DNA of 27,136 nucleotides from Helicobacter sp. Its GTDB lineage: Bacteria; Campylobacterota; Campylobacteria; Campylobacterales; Helicobacteraceae. Made by a program: the position numbers and the translations under genes. Below are positions 7,735-15,935 of the stretch, piece after piece (positions within the stretch are counted from its first letter, which is position 1; each line of letters starts with the position of its first letter). Location of the stretch: assembly GCF_022511165.1 (NCBI RefSeq), contig NZ_JAFLSB010000019.1:1-27136 (forward strand), in the 5' to 3' direction. The notes under the pieces were generated by a model. That model did not search any database and was not told the DNA's origin. It saw only the letters and a program-made list of their open reading frames with translations.

Positions 7735-7773
7735 AAATTCTAGAATCTAAAAACAGAACAGATTCTAGAATTT
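7735..7773. terminator. Bidirectional terminator hairpin between GT90 remnant and lctP
   Basis: A perfect 14-bp stem (7735-7748 with 7760-7773) surrounds an 11-base loop. T runs follow on both strands: TTTTT at 7771-7775 on the plus strand, partly inside the stem, and a T-rich stretch below 7735 on the minus strand. It sits between two convergent genes, the GT90 remnant and lctP, and so can end both transcripts. The stem contains TCTAGA, from the same AGATTCTA word seen elsewhere. Confidence 0.7.
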
Positions 7774-7790
7774 TTGGCATTTTGTGCGCC

Positions 7791-9560
7791 TTATGCCCTA
7801 TGAAGCATCACTGCTTCGGGTATGATAAAGGGCAAGAGTAGAGCGATAATGGCTGTCCAAATGCCAATAAGAATAATAAAAGCAATAGAATATTTAAGCG
7901 TGAATCTAAAGAGTTCAGATTCCCTGCCAACTAGTCCTACCGCCGCACACGCAATCGCAATACTTTGTGGGCTAATCATCTTGCCAACAACCCCGCCCAC
8001 AGAGTTTGCTGCCAAAAATAGTGTTTCTTTGATACCAAGCTCTTGTGCAGTAACTTGCTGCAATGGACCAAAGAGGAGATTTGAGCTTGTATCGCTACCT
8101 GTGATAAACACACCAAGCCACCCAATAACAGGACTAAAGAAAGCAAATAAATCGCCTGTTTTTGCAAAGGCAATCCCCAAAGTTGCGCTCATACCGCTAT
8201 TTTTTGAGATGAAAGCAAAAGCAACCACAAACCCTATAGTGATACAAGGAATCGCCATTTCTTTTAATGTATCCCCGAATGCTTCCTCGACAACATTTGA
8301 TTTAATTTTCAACAATGCAATGCTTAAAAACGCTGCAACTAAAATCGCTGTTCCTGCTTGAAGGGCAATAAGATTCATTTGCAAATCAACCTTCACAGGC
8401 TTACCATTAGGGTCAATGATACCTCCAGCTAAGGGATTAAAGCTCATCATTACTTGCGTATAGTTTAAAGCCCCGATTTGATAATAGCCTATGAGGTTGT
8501 TTGCCTCGTCCATCATAGGCTTTATGCTAAAAAAGAAGCTCTCACTTGGCAAAGTCGCAGCCACACCGCCGAGATTCTCAAACAAAATCGGCTTAATCTC
8601 AAAAATCGCCTTAAACCAAGGCTGCGTCCAAATCACCACACAAACAATGAGCAAAATAAAAGGAAGCCACGCTTTGAATACCTGCACACCGCTTAGTGCG
8701 CTTGTATGAGAAAACTCTTTTTCATCATCAAGCCTAAAGATATGTGTAGGTTGCCAAATGCGTAAAAAAAGCGTGGTGCAAGCAAGTGAGACAATGGCTG
8801 AAACAATATCGGGCAATTCTGCACCAAGATAGTTTGAGCTAAAAAACTGCGTAAGTGTAAAGCTTACCGCTGCTACCAAAATAGCCGGAAAAGTCTCCCT
8901 CACGCCTTTTATGCTGTCCATTAAAAACACAATAAAAAAAGGAATGCTAAGGCTTAGGGGCACAAGCATTCTCCCCACCATTGCAGATATGCCATATTGC
9001 TCGATACCACAGGCATTCGCCATTGCAATAATTGGAATCCCTACTGCACCAAAAGCCACAGGTGCGGTATTTGCTATCAAGCAAAGTCCGGCGGCATAGA
9101 GTGGGCGCAGTCCTAAGCCTACAAGGAGTGCGGCAGTGATTGCCACAGGTCCGCCAAAGCCAATAGCCCCCTCCAAAAAAGAACCAAAGCAAAAACCAAT
9201 CAAAATAACTTGGATTCTGTGATCAGGCGTGATGCTCATCACACTTTGTTTAATCACTTCAAAAGAGCCGGATTTTACAGAAAGCTTGTAGAGAAAAATA
9301 GCAGCGATAATAATCCACGCAATAGGCCACATTCCTTGCGCAAAACCTTGCACGAAGCTCTCGCCAATAAGTGAAAAAGGCATTTTATACACATAAAAAG
9401 CTACTAAAGTTGCCACAATCACGGTAATAAACCCTGCTAAATAGCCCTTAAGCTTCAAAACCAATAAACACAATAAAAAACACGCGATGGGCAAAAACGC
9501 CACTAATGCACTAAGTAACATATGATCAAGCGGATTAAACACCTGCTGCCAAGTTTGCAT
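7791..9560 (-). CDS. lctP: L-lactate permease LctP
   Basis: LctP imports L- and D-lactate (and often glycolate) by proton symport across the inner membrane. The 589-residue product is almost entirely hydrophobic, with about 12-14 segments. It has the family N-terminus (WQQVFNPLDHMLLSALVAFLPI) and the conserved GSFLEGAIGFGGPVAITAAL block. GGVVGKMISPQSIAIACAAVG lies near the C-terminus. I chose ATG 9560, with AAGGAG seven bases upstream; an upstream extension to 9596 has no such site. It is divergent from lutABC, which oxidises the imported lactate. A candidate minus-strand -10, TAGAAT, lies at 9624-9619. Confidence 0.96.
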   Translation of the reverse strand: MQTWQQVFNPLDHMLLSALVAFLPIACFLLCLLVLKLKGYLAGFITVIVATLVAFYVYKMPFSLIGESFVQGFAQGMWPIAWIIIAAIFLYKLSVKSGSFEVIKQSVMSITPDHRIQVILIGFCFGSFLEGAIGFGGPVAITAALLVGLGLRPLYAAGLCLIANTAPVAFGAVGIPIIAMANACGIEQYGISAMVGRMLVPLSLSIPFFIVFLMDSIKGVRETFPAILVAAVSFTLTQFFSSNYLGAELPDIVSAIVSLACTTLFLRIWQPTHIFRLDDEKEFSHTSALSGVQVFKAWLPFILLIVCVVIWTQPWFKAIFEIKPILFENLGGVAATLPSESFFFSIKPMMDEANNLIGYYQIGALNYTQVMMSFNPLAGGIIDPNGKPVKVDLQMNLIALQAGTAILVAAFLSIALLKIKSNVVEEAFGDTLKEMAIPCITIGFVVAFAFISKNSGMSATLGIAFAKTGDLFAFFSPVIGWLGVFITGSDTSSNLLFGPLQQVTAQELGIKETLFLAANSVGGVVGKMISPQSIAIACAAVGLVGRESELFRFTLKYSIAFIILIGIWTAIIALLLPFIIPEAVMLHRA

Positions 9561-9842
9561 AATAAATCTCCTTAAAAACCTTAAATAGAATCCCAAGCAA
9601 AAAATGCCTTGCTTATTTATTCTATGTAAAAAATCATAAAGGATTTAAACTTACAAAAAAGAGATTTAAATGCGCATTTTATATCTTAATGTGTAAAATT
9701 TTCACATAAAAATTTTACATTTTATATTAGTGTGAATTTTTTATACATTATAGAAATAAAAAAAGCTAAATTTTGACATTATATACACTTTAAAGCCCCT
9801 TAGTTTTACCATAAACACTCACAAATAAGAAGGAGGTAAAAG
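9561..9842. promoter_or_regulatory. Divergent control region lctP/lutABC with AT-rich dyad
   Basis: This 282-base gap has no credible ORF. Its clearest element is an inverted repeat, GTAAAATTTT at 9693-9702 and AAAATTTTAC at 9709-9718, with a 6-base spacer CACATA. The repeat sits about midway between the two divergent genes, where a shared operator would be expected. A second region, TTGACATTATATACA (9774-9788), resembles a promoter core facing lutA. A candidate lctP -10 (TAGAAT, minus) lies at 9624-9619. The strong lutA site AAGGAGGT ends at 9837. The regulator is not identified. Confidence 0.45.
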
Positions 9843-10568
9843 ATGCGAGTATTTTTTTTCTCAACCTGCCTAGGGAGTGCAGCATACGCTGATACTTGTA
9901 TTAACGCAATTAAACTCTTGCAAAAGGCGGGTTGTGAGGTAGTTTTCAAAAAAGATCAAACCTGCTGTGCGCAACCAAGCTATAATTCGGGATATTATGA
10001 GCAAAGTCGCAAAATTGCTTTGCATAATGTCGAGCTTTTTGCAGGAGTTGAGCCAATTATTGTGCCTTCAGGCTCTTGTAGCGCGATGATGCGAGAGGAT
10101 TATCTCGCACTTTTTGAGGGACGAAGCGAATTTGATACAATCAAGCAATTCAGTAAGCGCGTGTATGATTTAGGTGAATACCTCCACAAAATTGCCCGAG
10201 TTCAATATGAGGATAAGGGCGCACCTACGCGAGTTACTTGGCATAGTAACTGCCACGCATTGCGCACTTCTAAGGTAATTGATAGCGCAAAAGCACTTCT
10301 GCGTTCATTGCAAAATGTAGAACTTGTTGAACTAGAGCGAGAAGAAGAGTGCTGCGGTTTTGGTGGAACTTTTAGTATCAAAGAGCCAGAAATTTCAAAT
10401 GCAATGGTAAGCCAAAAGATTGAGGATATTCTCTCACGCGATGTTGAATATGTTATTTCTGCGGACGCAGGGTGTTTGCTTAATATTAGCACAGCAATGA
10501 AAAAACGCAATATTGCGCTTAAAAGCATACATCTCTATGATTTTTTAGCCCAAAGAATAGGAGCATAA
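9843..10568 (+). CDS. lutA: L-lactate oxidation iron-sulfur subunit LutA
   Basis: LutA is the CCG-domain (heterodisulfide-reductase-like) subunit of LutABC, a cytoplasmic lactate dehydrogenase complex that converts L-lactate to pyruvate. The 241-residue protein has two cysteine-rich repeats. The first has TCCAQPSYNSGY (Cys41-Cys42), where the usual CCG is CCA; the second has ECCGFGGTFS (Cys170-Cys171). Each is accompanied by upstream or downstream cysteines (GSCSA, HSNCHALRT, DAGCLLN). AAGGAGGT gives a strong ribosome binding site. One base separates its stop from the lutB start. Length fits the family. Confidence 0.93.
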   Translation: MRVFFFSTCLGSAAYADTCINAIKLLQKAGCEVVFKKDQTCCAQPSYNSGYYEQSRKIALHNVELFAGVEPIIVPSGSCSAMMREDYLALFEGRSEFDTIKQFSKRVYDLGEYLHKIARVQYEDKGAPTRVTWHSNCHALRTSKVIDSAKALLRSLQNVELVELEREEECCGFGGTFSIKEPEISNAMVSQKIEDILSRDVEYVISADAGCLLNISTAMKKRNIALKSIHLYDFLAQRIGA

Positions 10569-10569
10569 T

Positions 10570-12000
10570 ATGAGTGGACATAGTGCTATTGTGCATCATA
10601 AACTCAATGACGCACAGCTAAGAAAGAATCTAAAAAGCGTTATGGATACGCTAAAAAATAATCGCAAAAACCTCATCGCCTCTCGCTATACAGATTGGGA
10701 GACTTTGCGCGAACAAGGCAAGGCAGTGAAGCAAAAATCACTCTCTAAACTTGATATGCTCTTAGAGAAATTTGAGCAAAATGCAACAAAAAATGGCTTT
10801 ATTATCCATTGGGCAAATGATAGCAAAGAAGCTAATGAGATTATTTATACACTTATGCAAGAAAAGCAGATTACAAAGATTCTCAAAGGCAAATCAATGG
10901 CGAGTGAAGAGACACATCTTAACGCGTTTTTAAAGCAAAAAGGGATTGAGCCTATTGAAACGGATTTGGGTGAGCTTATTATTCAGCTTATTGATGAACC
11001 ACCGGTGCATATTGTTGCCCCAGCAATTCACAAAAATCGCTACCAAATTGGTGAGATTTTTAACCAAAAACTCGGTGCAAAGCTTGAATCTGAACCAGAA
11101 AAACTGAATGAAATCGCACGTGTGCATTTGCGCAAAGAATTTAAAACCTTTAAAATGGGCTTGAGCGGGGCTAATTTTGCTATTGCTGATGAAGGTGCAA
11201 TTTGGCTGATTGAAAATGAAGGCAATGGACGTATGAGTACCACAGCAAGCGATATTCATATTGCTATTTGTGGGATTGAAAAAATCGTAGAGAGCTTTGA
11301 AGATGCCTCTATCCTTGATGCTCTCCTTGTGCCTTCAGCCACAGGTGCGCCTATTACTTGCTATAATAACATCATCACTTCCCCACGAAAAATTGGGGAG
11401 CTTGATGGTCCAAAAGAAGTGCATATTATTTTGCTTGACAACCACCGCTCAAGTATGCTCAAAGATTCGCATTTTTATCGCGCACTCTCTTGCATTCGCT
11501 GTGGGACTTGCCTTAATCACTGTCCAGTATATGATAAAATCGGTGGGCACGCGTATTTAAGCACTTATCCCGGACCTATTGGCGAAGTGATTTCGCCACA
11601 ACTCTTTGGTATGAAAAATTTTGGACATATGGTAAGTTTATGCTCACTTTGCGGGAGATGTTCAGAAGTATGTCCTGTGAAGATTCCACTTGCAGAGCTT
11701 ATTCGTGATTTGCGCAGTGAAAAAATAGGACAAGGGCGGGGGAATCTCATAGACAATGCTATATCACGCGATAAAAATGAGGGATATGCAATGAATCAAT
11801 TTGCTAAAATTGCAAGTAATGGCAAAGCTTGGCGCAATGCTTTAGCCGTAATAAATACCTCTTGGCTTATGTCTCTTGTGAGGCTTTTTGCCCCTCTCAT
11901 ACCCGGACTTAAAGCTTGGGTAGCTTATCGCTCATTCCCTACATTAAAAGGCAATCTCCACAAAAAAGTATCAACAATGAAAGGAGTAATTTATGAGTAA
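10570..12000 (+). CDS. lutB: L-lactate oxidation iron-sulfur subunit LutB
   Basis: LutB is the large subunit of the lactate-oxidising complex, joining a LUD-type N-terminal domain with two [4Fe-4S] sites. The ferredoxin motifs are complete: CIRCGTCLNHCP with Cys308, 311, 314 and 318, and CSLCGRCSEVCP with Cys358, 361, 364 and 368. GMSGANFAIADEGAIWL-like residues (here LSGANFAIADEGA, about 198-210) mark the LUD domain. The 476-residue length is normal. It starts one base after lutA, preceded by AGGAG, and overlaps lutC by 8 bases. Confidence 0.94.
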   Translation: MSGHSAIVHHKLNDAQLRKNLKSVMDTLKNNRKNLIASRYTDWETLREQGKAVKQKSLSKLDMLLEKFEQNATKNGFIIHWANDSKEANEIIYTLMQEKQITKILKGKSMASEETHLNAFLKQKGIEPIETDLGELIIQLIDEPPVHIVAPAIHKNRYQIGEIFNQKLGAKLESEPEKLNEIARVHLRKEFKTFKMGLSGANFAIADEGAIWLIENEGNGRMSTTASDIHIAICGIEKIVESFEDASILDALLVPSATGAPITCYNNIITSPRKIGELDGPKEVHIILLDNHRSSMLKDSHFYRALSCIRCGTCLNHCPVYDKIGGHAYLSTYPGPIGEVISPQLFGMKNFGHMVSLCSLCGRCSEVCPVKIPLAELIRDLRSEKIGQGRGNLIDNAISRDKNEGYAMNQFAKIASNGKAWRNALAVINTSWLMSLVRLFAPLIPGLKAWVAYRSFPTLKGNLHKKVSTMKGVIYE

Positions 12001-12661
12001 GCAAGATATTTTAGCGCGCATAAAGGATTCTTTACATATTAATCCCCTTGATGCACAATCTCCGCATTATATTAATCCCCTTAATATTGAGCAAAAAGAC
12101 GAGCTGCAAGCCTATATTGCCTTGCAAAGTGCCAACAAAGCCATAGTAGTAGAATCTTGCCCAAATACGCTTGTGCAAGATATTCACAAAGCCTTACAAG
12201 AAGTAAAAGCACAAAAGATTCTCTATAATCCAAATATCACAGATGTGCTTGATATTAATGCCTTGTGTAATATAAATGGCGCATCTTTGGCAGATTCTAT
12301 AACATTTTTGGCTTATGAAAAAAGCATTGATGAGACAAGAGGGGAACTTTTTGATATGGATACTTCGATTATTTGTGCAGATTGTGGCGTGGCAAATCTT
12401 GGTATCATTGGCATTGCTTCACGCACAAATGCTCCGCGCCTCTCTTCACTTATCACACGAAATTGTATTATTTTACTCAAAAAAGCAGATATTGTGGCGC
12501 ATTTTTATGATGGCGTGTGCGCCCTTAAAGCCCAAAGTCAAAATGGAGTGCTCCCAAGCAATATGATTTTTATTGCAGGTCCTTCGCGCACAGCAGATAT
12601 TGAATTACAAACCGTATTTGGGGTGCACGGCTCACTTAAAACTTATGTTATTATCTATTAA
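11993..12661 (+). CDS. lutC: Lactate utilization protein LutC (LUD domain)
   Basis: LutC is the third member of the lactate oxidation complex. The 222-residue product matches the LUD domain, whose C-terminal part holds the ADxGVANLG-type turn (here CADCGVANLGIIGIASRTN, about residues 128-146). FIAGPSRTADIELQTVFGVHG follows near the end. The N-terminus is helical. AAAGGAG sits before ATG 11993, inside the end of lutB, so translation is probably coupled. Only 12 bases separate its stop from modE, with a further AAGGAG, and no terminator is visible there. Confidence 0.9.
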   Translation: MSKQDILARIKDSLHINPLDAQSPHYINPLNIEQKDELQAYIALQSANKAIVVESCPNTLVQDIHKALQEVKAQKILYNPNITDVLDINALCNINGASLADSITFLAYEKSIDETRGELFDMDTSIICADCGVANLGIIGIASRTNAPRLSSLITRNCIILLKKADIVAHFYDGVCALKAQSQNGVLPSNMIFIAGPSRTADIELQTVFGVHGSLKTYVIIY

Positions 12662-12673
12662 TAAGGAGAAAAT

Positions 12674-13063
12674 ATGAATATTTTTGCACGATTTTGGCTT
12701 GAAAAAGATGATAAAAGCTATATTGGCGTAGGACGCGCCGAACTTCTTACACGCATTGCAGAATCTGGCTCTATCTCAAAAGCAGCAAAACAAATGCGTA
12801 TGAGCTATAAAGCAGCGTGGGATAGTGTAGATATTATGAACAAACTCTCCCCCTCTCCGCTTGTGCAATCAAATAATGGAGGCAAAGGTGGAGGTGGCAC
12901 AAAGCTCACGCCATTAGGACATCAAGCCCTTGAGACATTTAATGAAATTGAACGTGTCAAAAATATATTTTTTGATTATTTAGACAACGCACAGGATTTT
13001 GATGAAATTTTAAAGCGACTTTCACATTTAGAATCTGCTCTTGAAGGTTTTAAAAAACCATAA
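12674..13063 (+). CDS. modE: ModE-type molybdate regulator, DNA-binding domain only
   Basis: ModE proteins repress molybdate uptake genes when molybdate is plentiful. This 129-residue product has the winged-helix LysR-like domain. ISKAAKQMRMSYKAAWDSVD (about 35-54) is the helix-turn-helix, and GGKGGGGTKLTPLGH (about 70-84) forms the wing. A helix such as dimerises ModE follows. The C-terminal molybdate-binding TOBE/Mop pair of E. coli ModE is absent. Single-domain ModE is common in Campylobacterota. It lies 12 bases after lutC and 69 bases before modA, so it may be transcribed with the lactate genes while controlling the genes downstream. Confidence 0.88.
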   Translation: MNIFARFWLEKDDKSYIGVGRAELLTRIAESGSISKAAKQMRMSYKAAWDSVDIMNKLSPSPLVQSNNGGKGGGGTKLTPLGHQALETFNEIERVKNIFFDYLDNAQDFDEILKRLSHLESALEGFKKP

Positions 13064-13097
13064 TCAAATACTTAAGCTTTGGTTGTATAAAATATTA

Positions 13098-13103
13098 TAT
13101 AAT
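13098..13103 (+). promoter_or_regulatory. modA -10 box overlapping an AT-rich dyad (possible ModE site)
   Basis: TATAAT at 13098-13103 lies 29 bases before the modA start, in the 69-base gap after modE. An imperfect dyad TATA-A-AATATT-A-TATA (13086-13101) overlaps it. Known E. coli ModE sites have TATA-rich half-sites, so a repressor site covering the -10 is plausible. The sequence is very AT-rich, so the dyad could be chance. Confidence 0.45.
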
Positions 13104-13132
13104 CTCTTGATTCTAAATATAGAAGGAAAAAT

Positions 13133-13885
13133 ATGCAAAAAATATTGCAATGTGCTGTATGTGTATGTATCCTTACATTAAACGCAATGGCTGAAGAAAT
13201 AAATGTTCTAGCGGCTGCAAGTCTAAAATATGTGCTTGAAGATATTAAAAAAACTTTTTTGCGCACACATAAAGGGCATACAATCCATATTAGCTATATC
13301 TCTTCAGGCAAAGCCTATGCGCAGATTCAAAATGGCTCACCCACACATCTTTTTATCGCTGCGGATACAAGTTATCCCCTTAAGCTGTATGAGGAAAAAC
13401 TCGCCCTTAATCCACCACAAAACTATGCTAAGGGCAAACTCGTGCTTTTTAGTATCAATAAAACATTGAACGCAAAAGATGTTAATGTGCTTTTAAATCC
13501 AAAAGTGCGTGATATTGCAATCCCTAATCCCAAACTTGCCCCTTATGGCAGGGCTGCACAGGAATTTTTACAATCTCAAAAGCTTGAGAAGATTCTTGCT
13601 CCAAAGCTTCGAATAGGCGAAAGCATAGGACAAGCGACAACTTATGTTTTGCAAGGTTCAAGTGAGCTTGGCTTCAGTGCGCTTTCAATGGTTATTAAAG
13701 ATAAAACACCACATCTCACTTACACACTCATTGATGAAAAAACCTATAAGCCTATCAATCAAGCACTCATTATCCCTCTTTATGGCAAAGATTCTCAACT
13801 CGCCAAAGATTTTGCGACTTTTATCGCACAAGATAAAAGCGCACAGGCAATATTTCAAGAATATGGCTATGATAAAGCGCAATGA
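13133..13885 (+). CDS. modA: Molybdate ABC transporter periplasmic binding protein ModA
   Basis: ModA captures molybdate or tungstate in the periplasm and delivers it to ModBC. The 250-residue precursor has a signal peptide with hydrophobic core CAVCVCILTL and probable cleavage after AMA (residue 20). The mature N-terminus EEINVLAAASLKYVLEDI is the family hallmark, with Ser in AAAS as an oxyanion ligand. YISSGKAYAQIQNG (second ligand Ser) and IPNPKLAPYGRAAQEFL are also conserved, as is LGFSALSMV. AGAAGGA precedes the start. The stop overlaps the next gene by 4 bases. Confidence 0.94.
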   Translation: MQKILQCAVCVCILTLNAMAEEINVLAAASLKYVLEDIKKTFLRTHKGHTIHISYISSGKAYAQIQNGSPTHLFIAADTSYPLKLYEEKLALNPPQNYAKGKLVLFSINKTLNAKDVNVLLNPKVRDIAIPNPKLAPYGRAAQEFLQSQKLEKILAPKLRIGESIGQATTYVLQGSSELGFSALSMVIKDKTPHLTYTLIDEKTYKPINQALIIPLYGKDSQLAKDFATFIAQDKSAQAIFQEYGYDKAQ

Positions 13886-14307
13886 ATAGTATTAAAGCTC
13901 ATATCACACATATCACCACAGATAGCGGCTGTGCGCTTGTGAGCGCAGAGTGTATCTTTGGCACATTTTATGTGCTCATAATAGAATCTCTTGGTTTTAA
14001 ACTTCAAGATGAAGTCTGTATTAGTTTTAAAGAAAATGAAGTCTTTCTCTTAGATAATACCGCGCCTCTAGGGAGCTTTAATGCCTTTAGGGGACGTTTG
14101 CTCACTTGTGAAAAAAGCTCTCTTTTTACGCGCATAAGCCTCCTTCCTTTGCCCTCTAACCAATCTTGTAATCATTGCGCACCCGCAGTCCAAACACCTA
14201 TTTATGCGCTGATTCCTTCCCTCAAACCACTCCATTTGCAAGAGGGAGAAATTTATACTTGGTGTATATCAAGCTCGCACATCATACTTGAGGATTCTCA
14301 TCAATGA
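13882..14307 (+). CDS. TOBE/Mop-like molybdate-binding domain protein
   Basis: This 141-residue soluble protein lies between modA and modB and overlaps both by ATGA. Its N-terminal half (IKAHITHITTDSGCALVSAE, then LQDEVCISFKENEVFL) has the beta-strand pattern of a TOBE/Mop domain. The second half may be a degenerate second copy (FRGRLLTCEKSSLFTRISL, then LQEGEIYTWCISSSHIIL). I recall a similar gene in the Campylobacter mod locus. Since ModE here lacks its ligand domain, this protein could store molybdate or act as a sensor. The TOBE call is by pattern only and moderately sure. Confidence 0.7.
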   Translation: MNSIKAHITHITTDSGCALVSAECIFGTFYVLIIESLGFKLQDEVCISFKENEVFLLDNTAPLGSFNAFRGRLLTCEKSSLFTRISLLPLPSNQSCNHCAPAVQTPIYALIPSLKPLHLQEGEIYTWCISSSHIILEDSHQ

Positions 14308-14981
14308 ACTTCCCCATAGATTTTATAGAAACAATGCGCCTCACTTTTCTTGTGGCTTTACTTACAACCCTTATCCTCCTCCCTCTTGGCATATTTATAG
14401 GTTATTTTCTCGCTTATTCTTTGAATCCTCTGCGCCCAATATGTGAAGTGCTTGTGTGGATGCCTCTTGTGTTGCCACCCTCTGTGCTTGGATTCTACTT
14501 ACTTATTACCTTTAGCCCCCAAAATGCCTTAGGGGCGTTTTTGCTTGAATACTTCAATATGAAGCTTGTGTTTAGCTTTGAGGGACTGATACTTGCGAGC
14601 GTGATTTTTTCTTTACCTTTTATGTGCAATCCTATTAAAACTGCGCTTTCAAGCCTCCCTACTTCACTCAAAGAAGCAAGCTTTACACTCGGCAAAGGGC
14701 ATTATTGGACGCTTTTCTTTGTGCTTTTACCAAATATCAAACCTGCTCTCTTGCTTGGCTGTGTAACGAGCTTTGCGCACACGATTGGGGAATTTGGTGT
14801 GGTAATGATGATAGGGGGCAATATCCCAAACCAAACGCGCGTGGCAAGTATTGCTATTTATGATGAAGTAGAATCCCTCAATTACACTCTTGCTCATCAA
14901 TACGCCTTTAGCCTTTTTGCTGTGTGTTTTGTGCTTCTTTTGGTTATTTTTTATATCAATAAACGCTTGAGTAGCAAATGA
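14304..14981 (+). CDS. modB: Molybdate ABC transporter permease ModB
   Basis: ModB is the inner-membrane channel of the molybdate importer. The 225-residue product has about five to six hydrophobic segments and the cytoplasmic EAA loop that contacts ModC, here LKEASFTLGKGHYWTLFFVL with downstream LPNIKPALLLG (about 118-150). The block SFAHTIGEFGVVMMIGGNIP is typical of ModB/CysTW-type permeases, as is WMPLVLPPSVLGFYLL near residue 52. It overlaps the TOBE gene and modC by 4 bases each. Confidence 0.95.
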   Translation: MNFPIDFIETMRLTFLVALLTTLILLPLGIFIGYFLAYSLNPLRPICEVLVWMPLVLPPSVLGFYLLITFSPQNALGAFLLEYFNMKLVFSFEGLILASVIFSLPFMCNPIKTALSSLPTSLKEASFTLGKGHYWTLFFVLLPNIKPALLLGCVTSFAHTIGEFGVVMMIGGNIPNQTRVASIAIYDEVESLNYTLAHQYAFSLFAVCFVLLLVIFYINKRLSSK

Positions 14982-15877
14982 GTGATATTCATCTATGTTT
15001 TTCTAAAACATTGCTCGGGAGCAAGGGAGAATTTTTACTCCAAGTTGATAAACAATTAAGTTTTGGCGAGTTTGTTGCGCTTTTTGGCAAAAGTGGAGCA
15101 GGAAAAACAAGTATTCTACGCATTATGAGCGGACTTGAAAATGTGCAGAATGGTTACATTCGCGTGGGTGAAAGCATTTGGCTTGATAGCACAAAACATA
15201 TTAATCTCCCTCCGCAAAAGCGACGCATCGGCTTTGTCTTTCAAGATTATGCACTTTTCCCTCATCTCAATGTCTATGAAAATATTTGTTTTGGGTGCAA
15301 AAATAAACAAGATAAAGCCTTTGCCAATGAACTCATAACCCTTATGGATTTAACACATCTTAAAAAAAGTAAAATCTCCCAACTCTCTGGCGGACAATCC
15401 CAACGCGTAGCTCTTGCTCGCGCACTCGCCTCTGCTCCTCAAATTTTACTCCTTGATGAACCTTTTTCAGCCCTTGATGATACGATGAGCAAAACTTTAC
15501 AATGCACTCTTAAGGAGATTCATCAACATTTTGGACTTACAACTTTCCTTGTAAGCCACAATATAAGTGAGATTTTCGCTCTTACTTCACGCACCCTTGT
15601 GATACAAGATGGGCGCATTATTCGCGATGGAAGCAATGATTCTATCTTTGCCCATAAGCACTTAAGCGCAAAAATTAAACTAAGTGGAGAAATCATAGAT
15701 ATATGCACGCAGCCACTTCTATGTATCATCAGCGTGCTATGTCAGGGAGAAATCTATAAAATCATATCCGATCCAATTGAAGCAACAAAATTCCATATAG
15801 GAGAACAAGTAATCCTTGCAGATAAAGCATTTAATCCTATGCTTTACAAATGTGAGATAGATAAGAGAAAAAGGTAA
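14978..15877 (+). CDS. modC: Molybdate ABC transporter ATP-binding protein ModC
   Basis: ModC powers molybdate import by ATP hydrolysis. All ABC motifs are visible: Walker A GKSGAGKT (37-44), Q-loop VFQDYALFPH (87-96), signature LSGGQSQRVALARALA (136-151), Walker B ILLLDE (156-161), D-loop SALD and the switch histidine in FLVSHN. Residues from about 235 form a C-terminal extension fitting a single regulatory TOBE domain, as in other ModC proteins. At 299 residues it is shorter than the E. coli protein. It is last in the overlapping mod cluster. Confidence 0.95.
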   Translation: MSDIHLCFSKTLLGSKGEFLLQVDKQLSFGEFVALFGKSGAGKTSILRIMSGLENVQNGYIRVGESIWLDSTKHINLPPQKRRIGFVFQDYALFPHLNVYENICFGCKNKQDKAFANELITLMDLTHLKKSKISQLSGGQSQRVALARALASAPQILLLDEPFSALDDTMSKTLQCTLKEIHQHFGLTTFLVSHNISEIFALTSRTLVIQDGRIIRDGSNDSIFAHKHLSAKIKLSGEIIDICTQPLLCIISVLCQGEIYKIISDPIEATKFHIGEQVILADKAFNPMLYKCEIDKRKR

Positions 15878-15897
15878 AAGATTTAATATAATTAGAG

Positions 15898-15903
15898 TAT
15901 AAT
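15898..15903 (+). promoter_or_regulatory. -10 box for cheZ
   Basis: TATAAT at 15898-15903 lies 32 bases upstream of the cheZ ATG, in the 58-base gap after modC, with an AT-rich upstream region and no clear -35. This spacing fits a short leader ending in AAGGGG. Confidence 0.6.
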
Positions 15904-15935
15904 GCGGTTTATTTATACCAAATAAGGGGAACACA

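Noticed and set aside
8947..9192. Cys/Gly/Trp-rich ORF inside lctP
   Set aside because: It is an out-of-frame shadow of a strongly conserved permease region.
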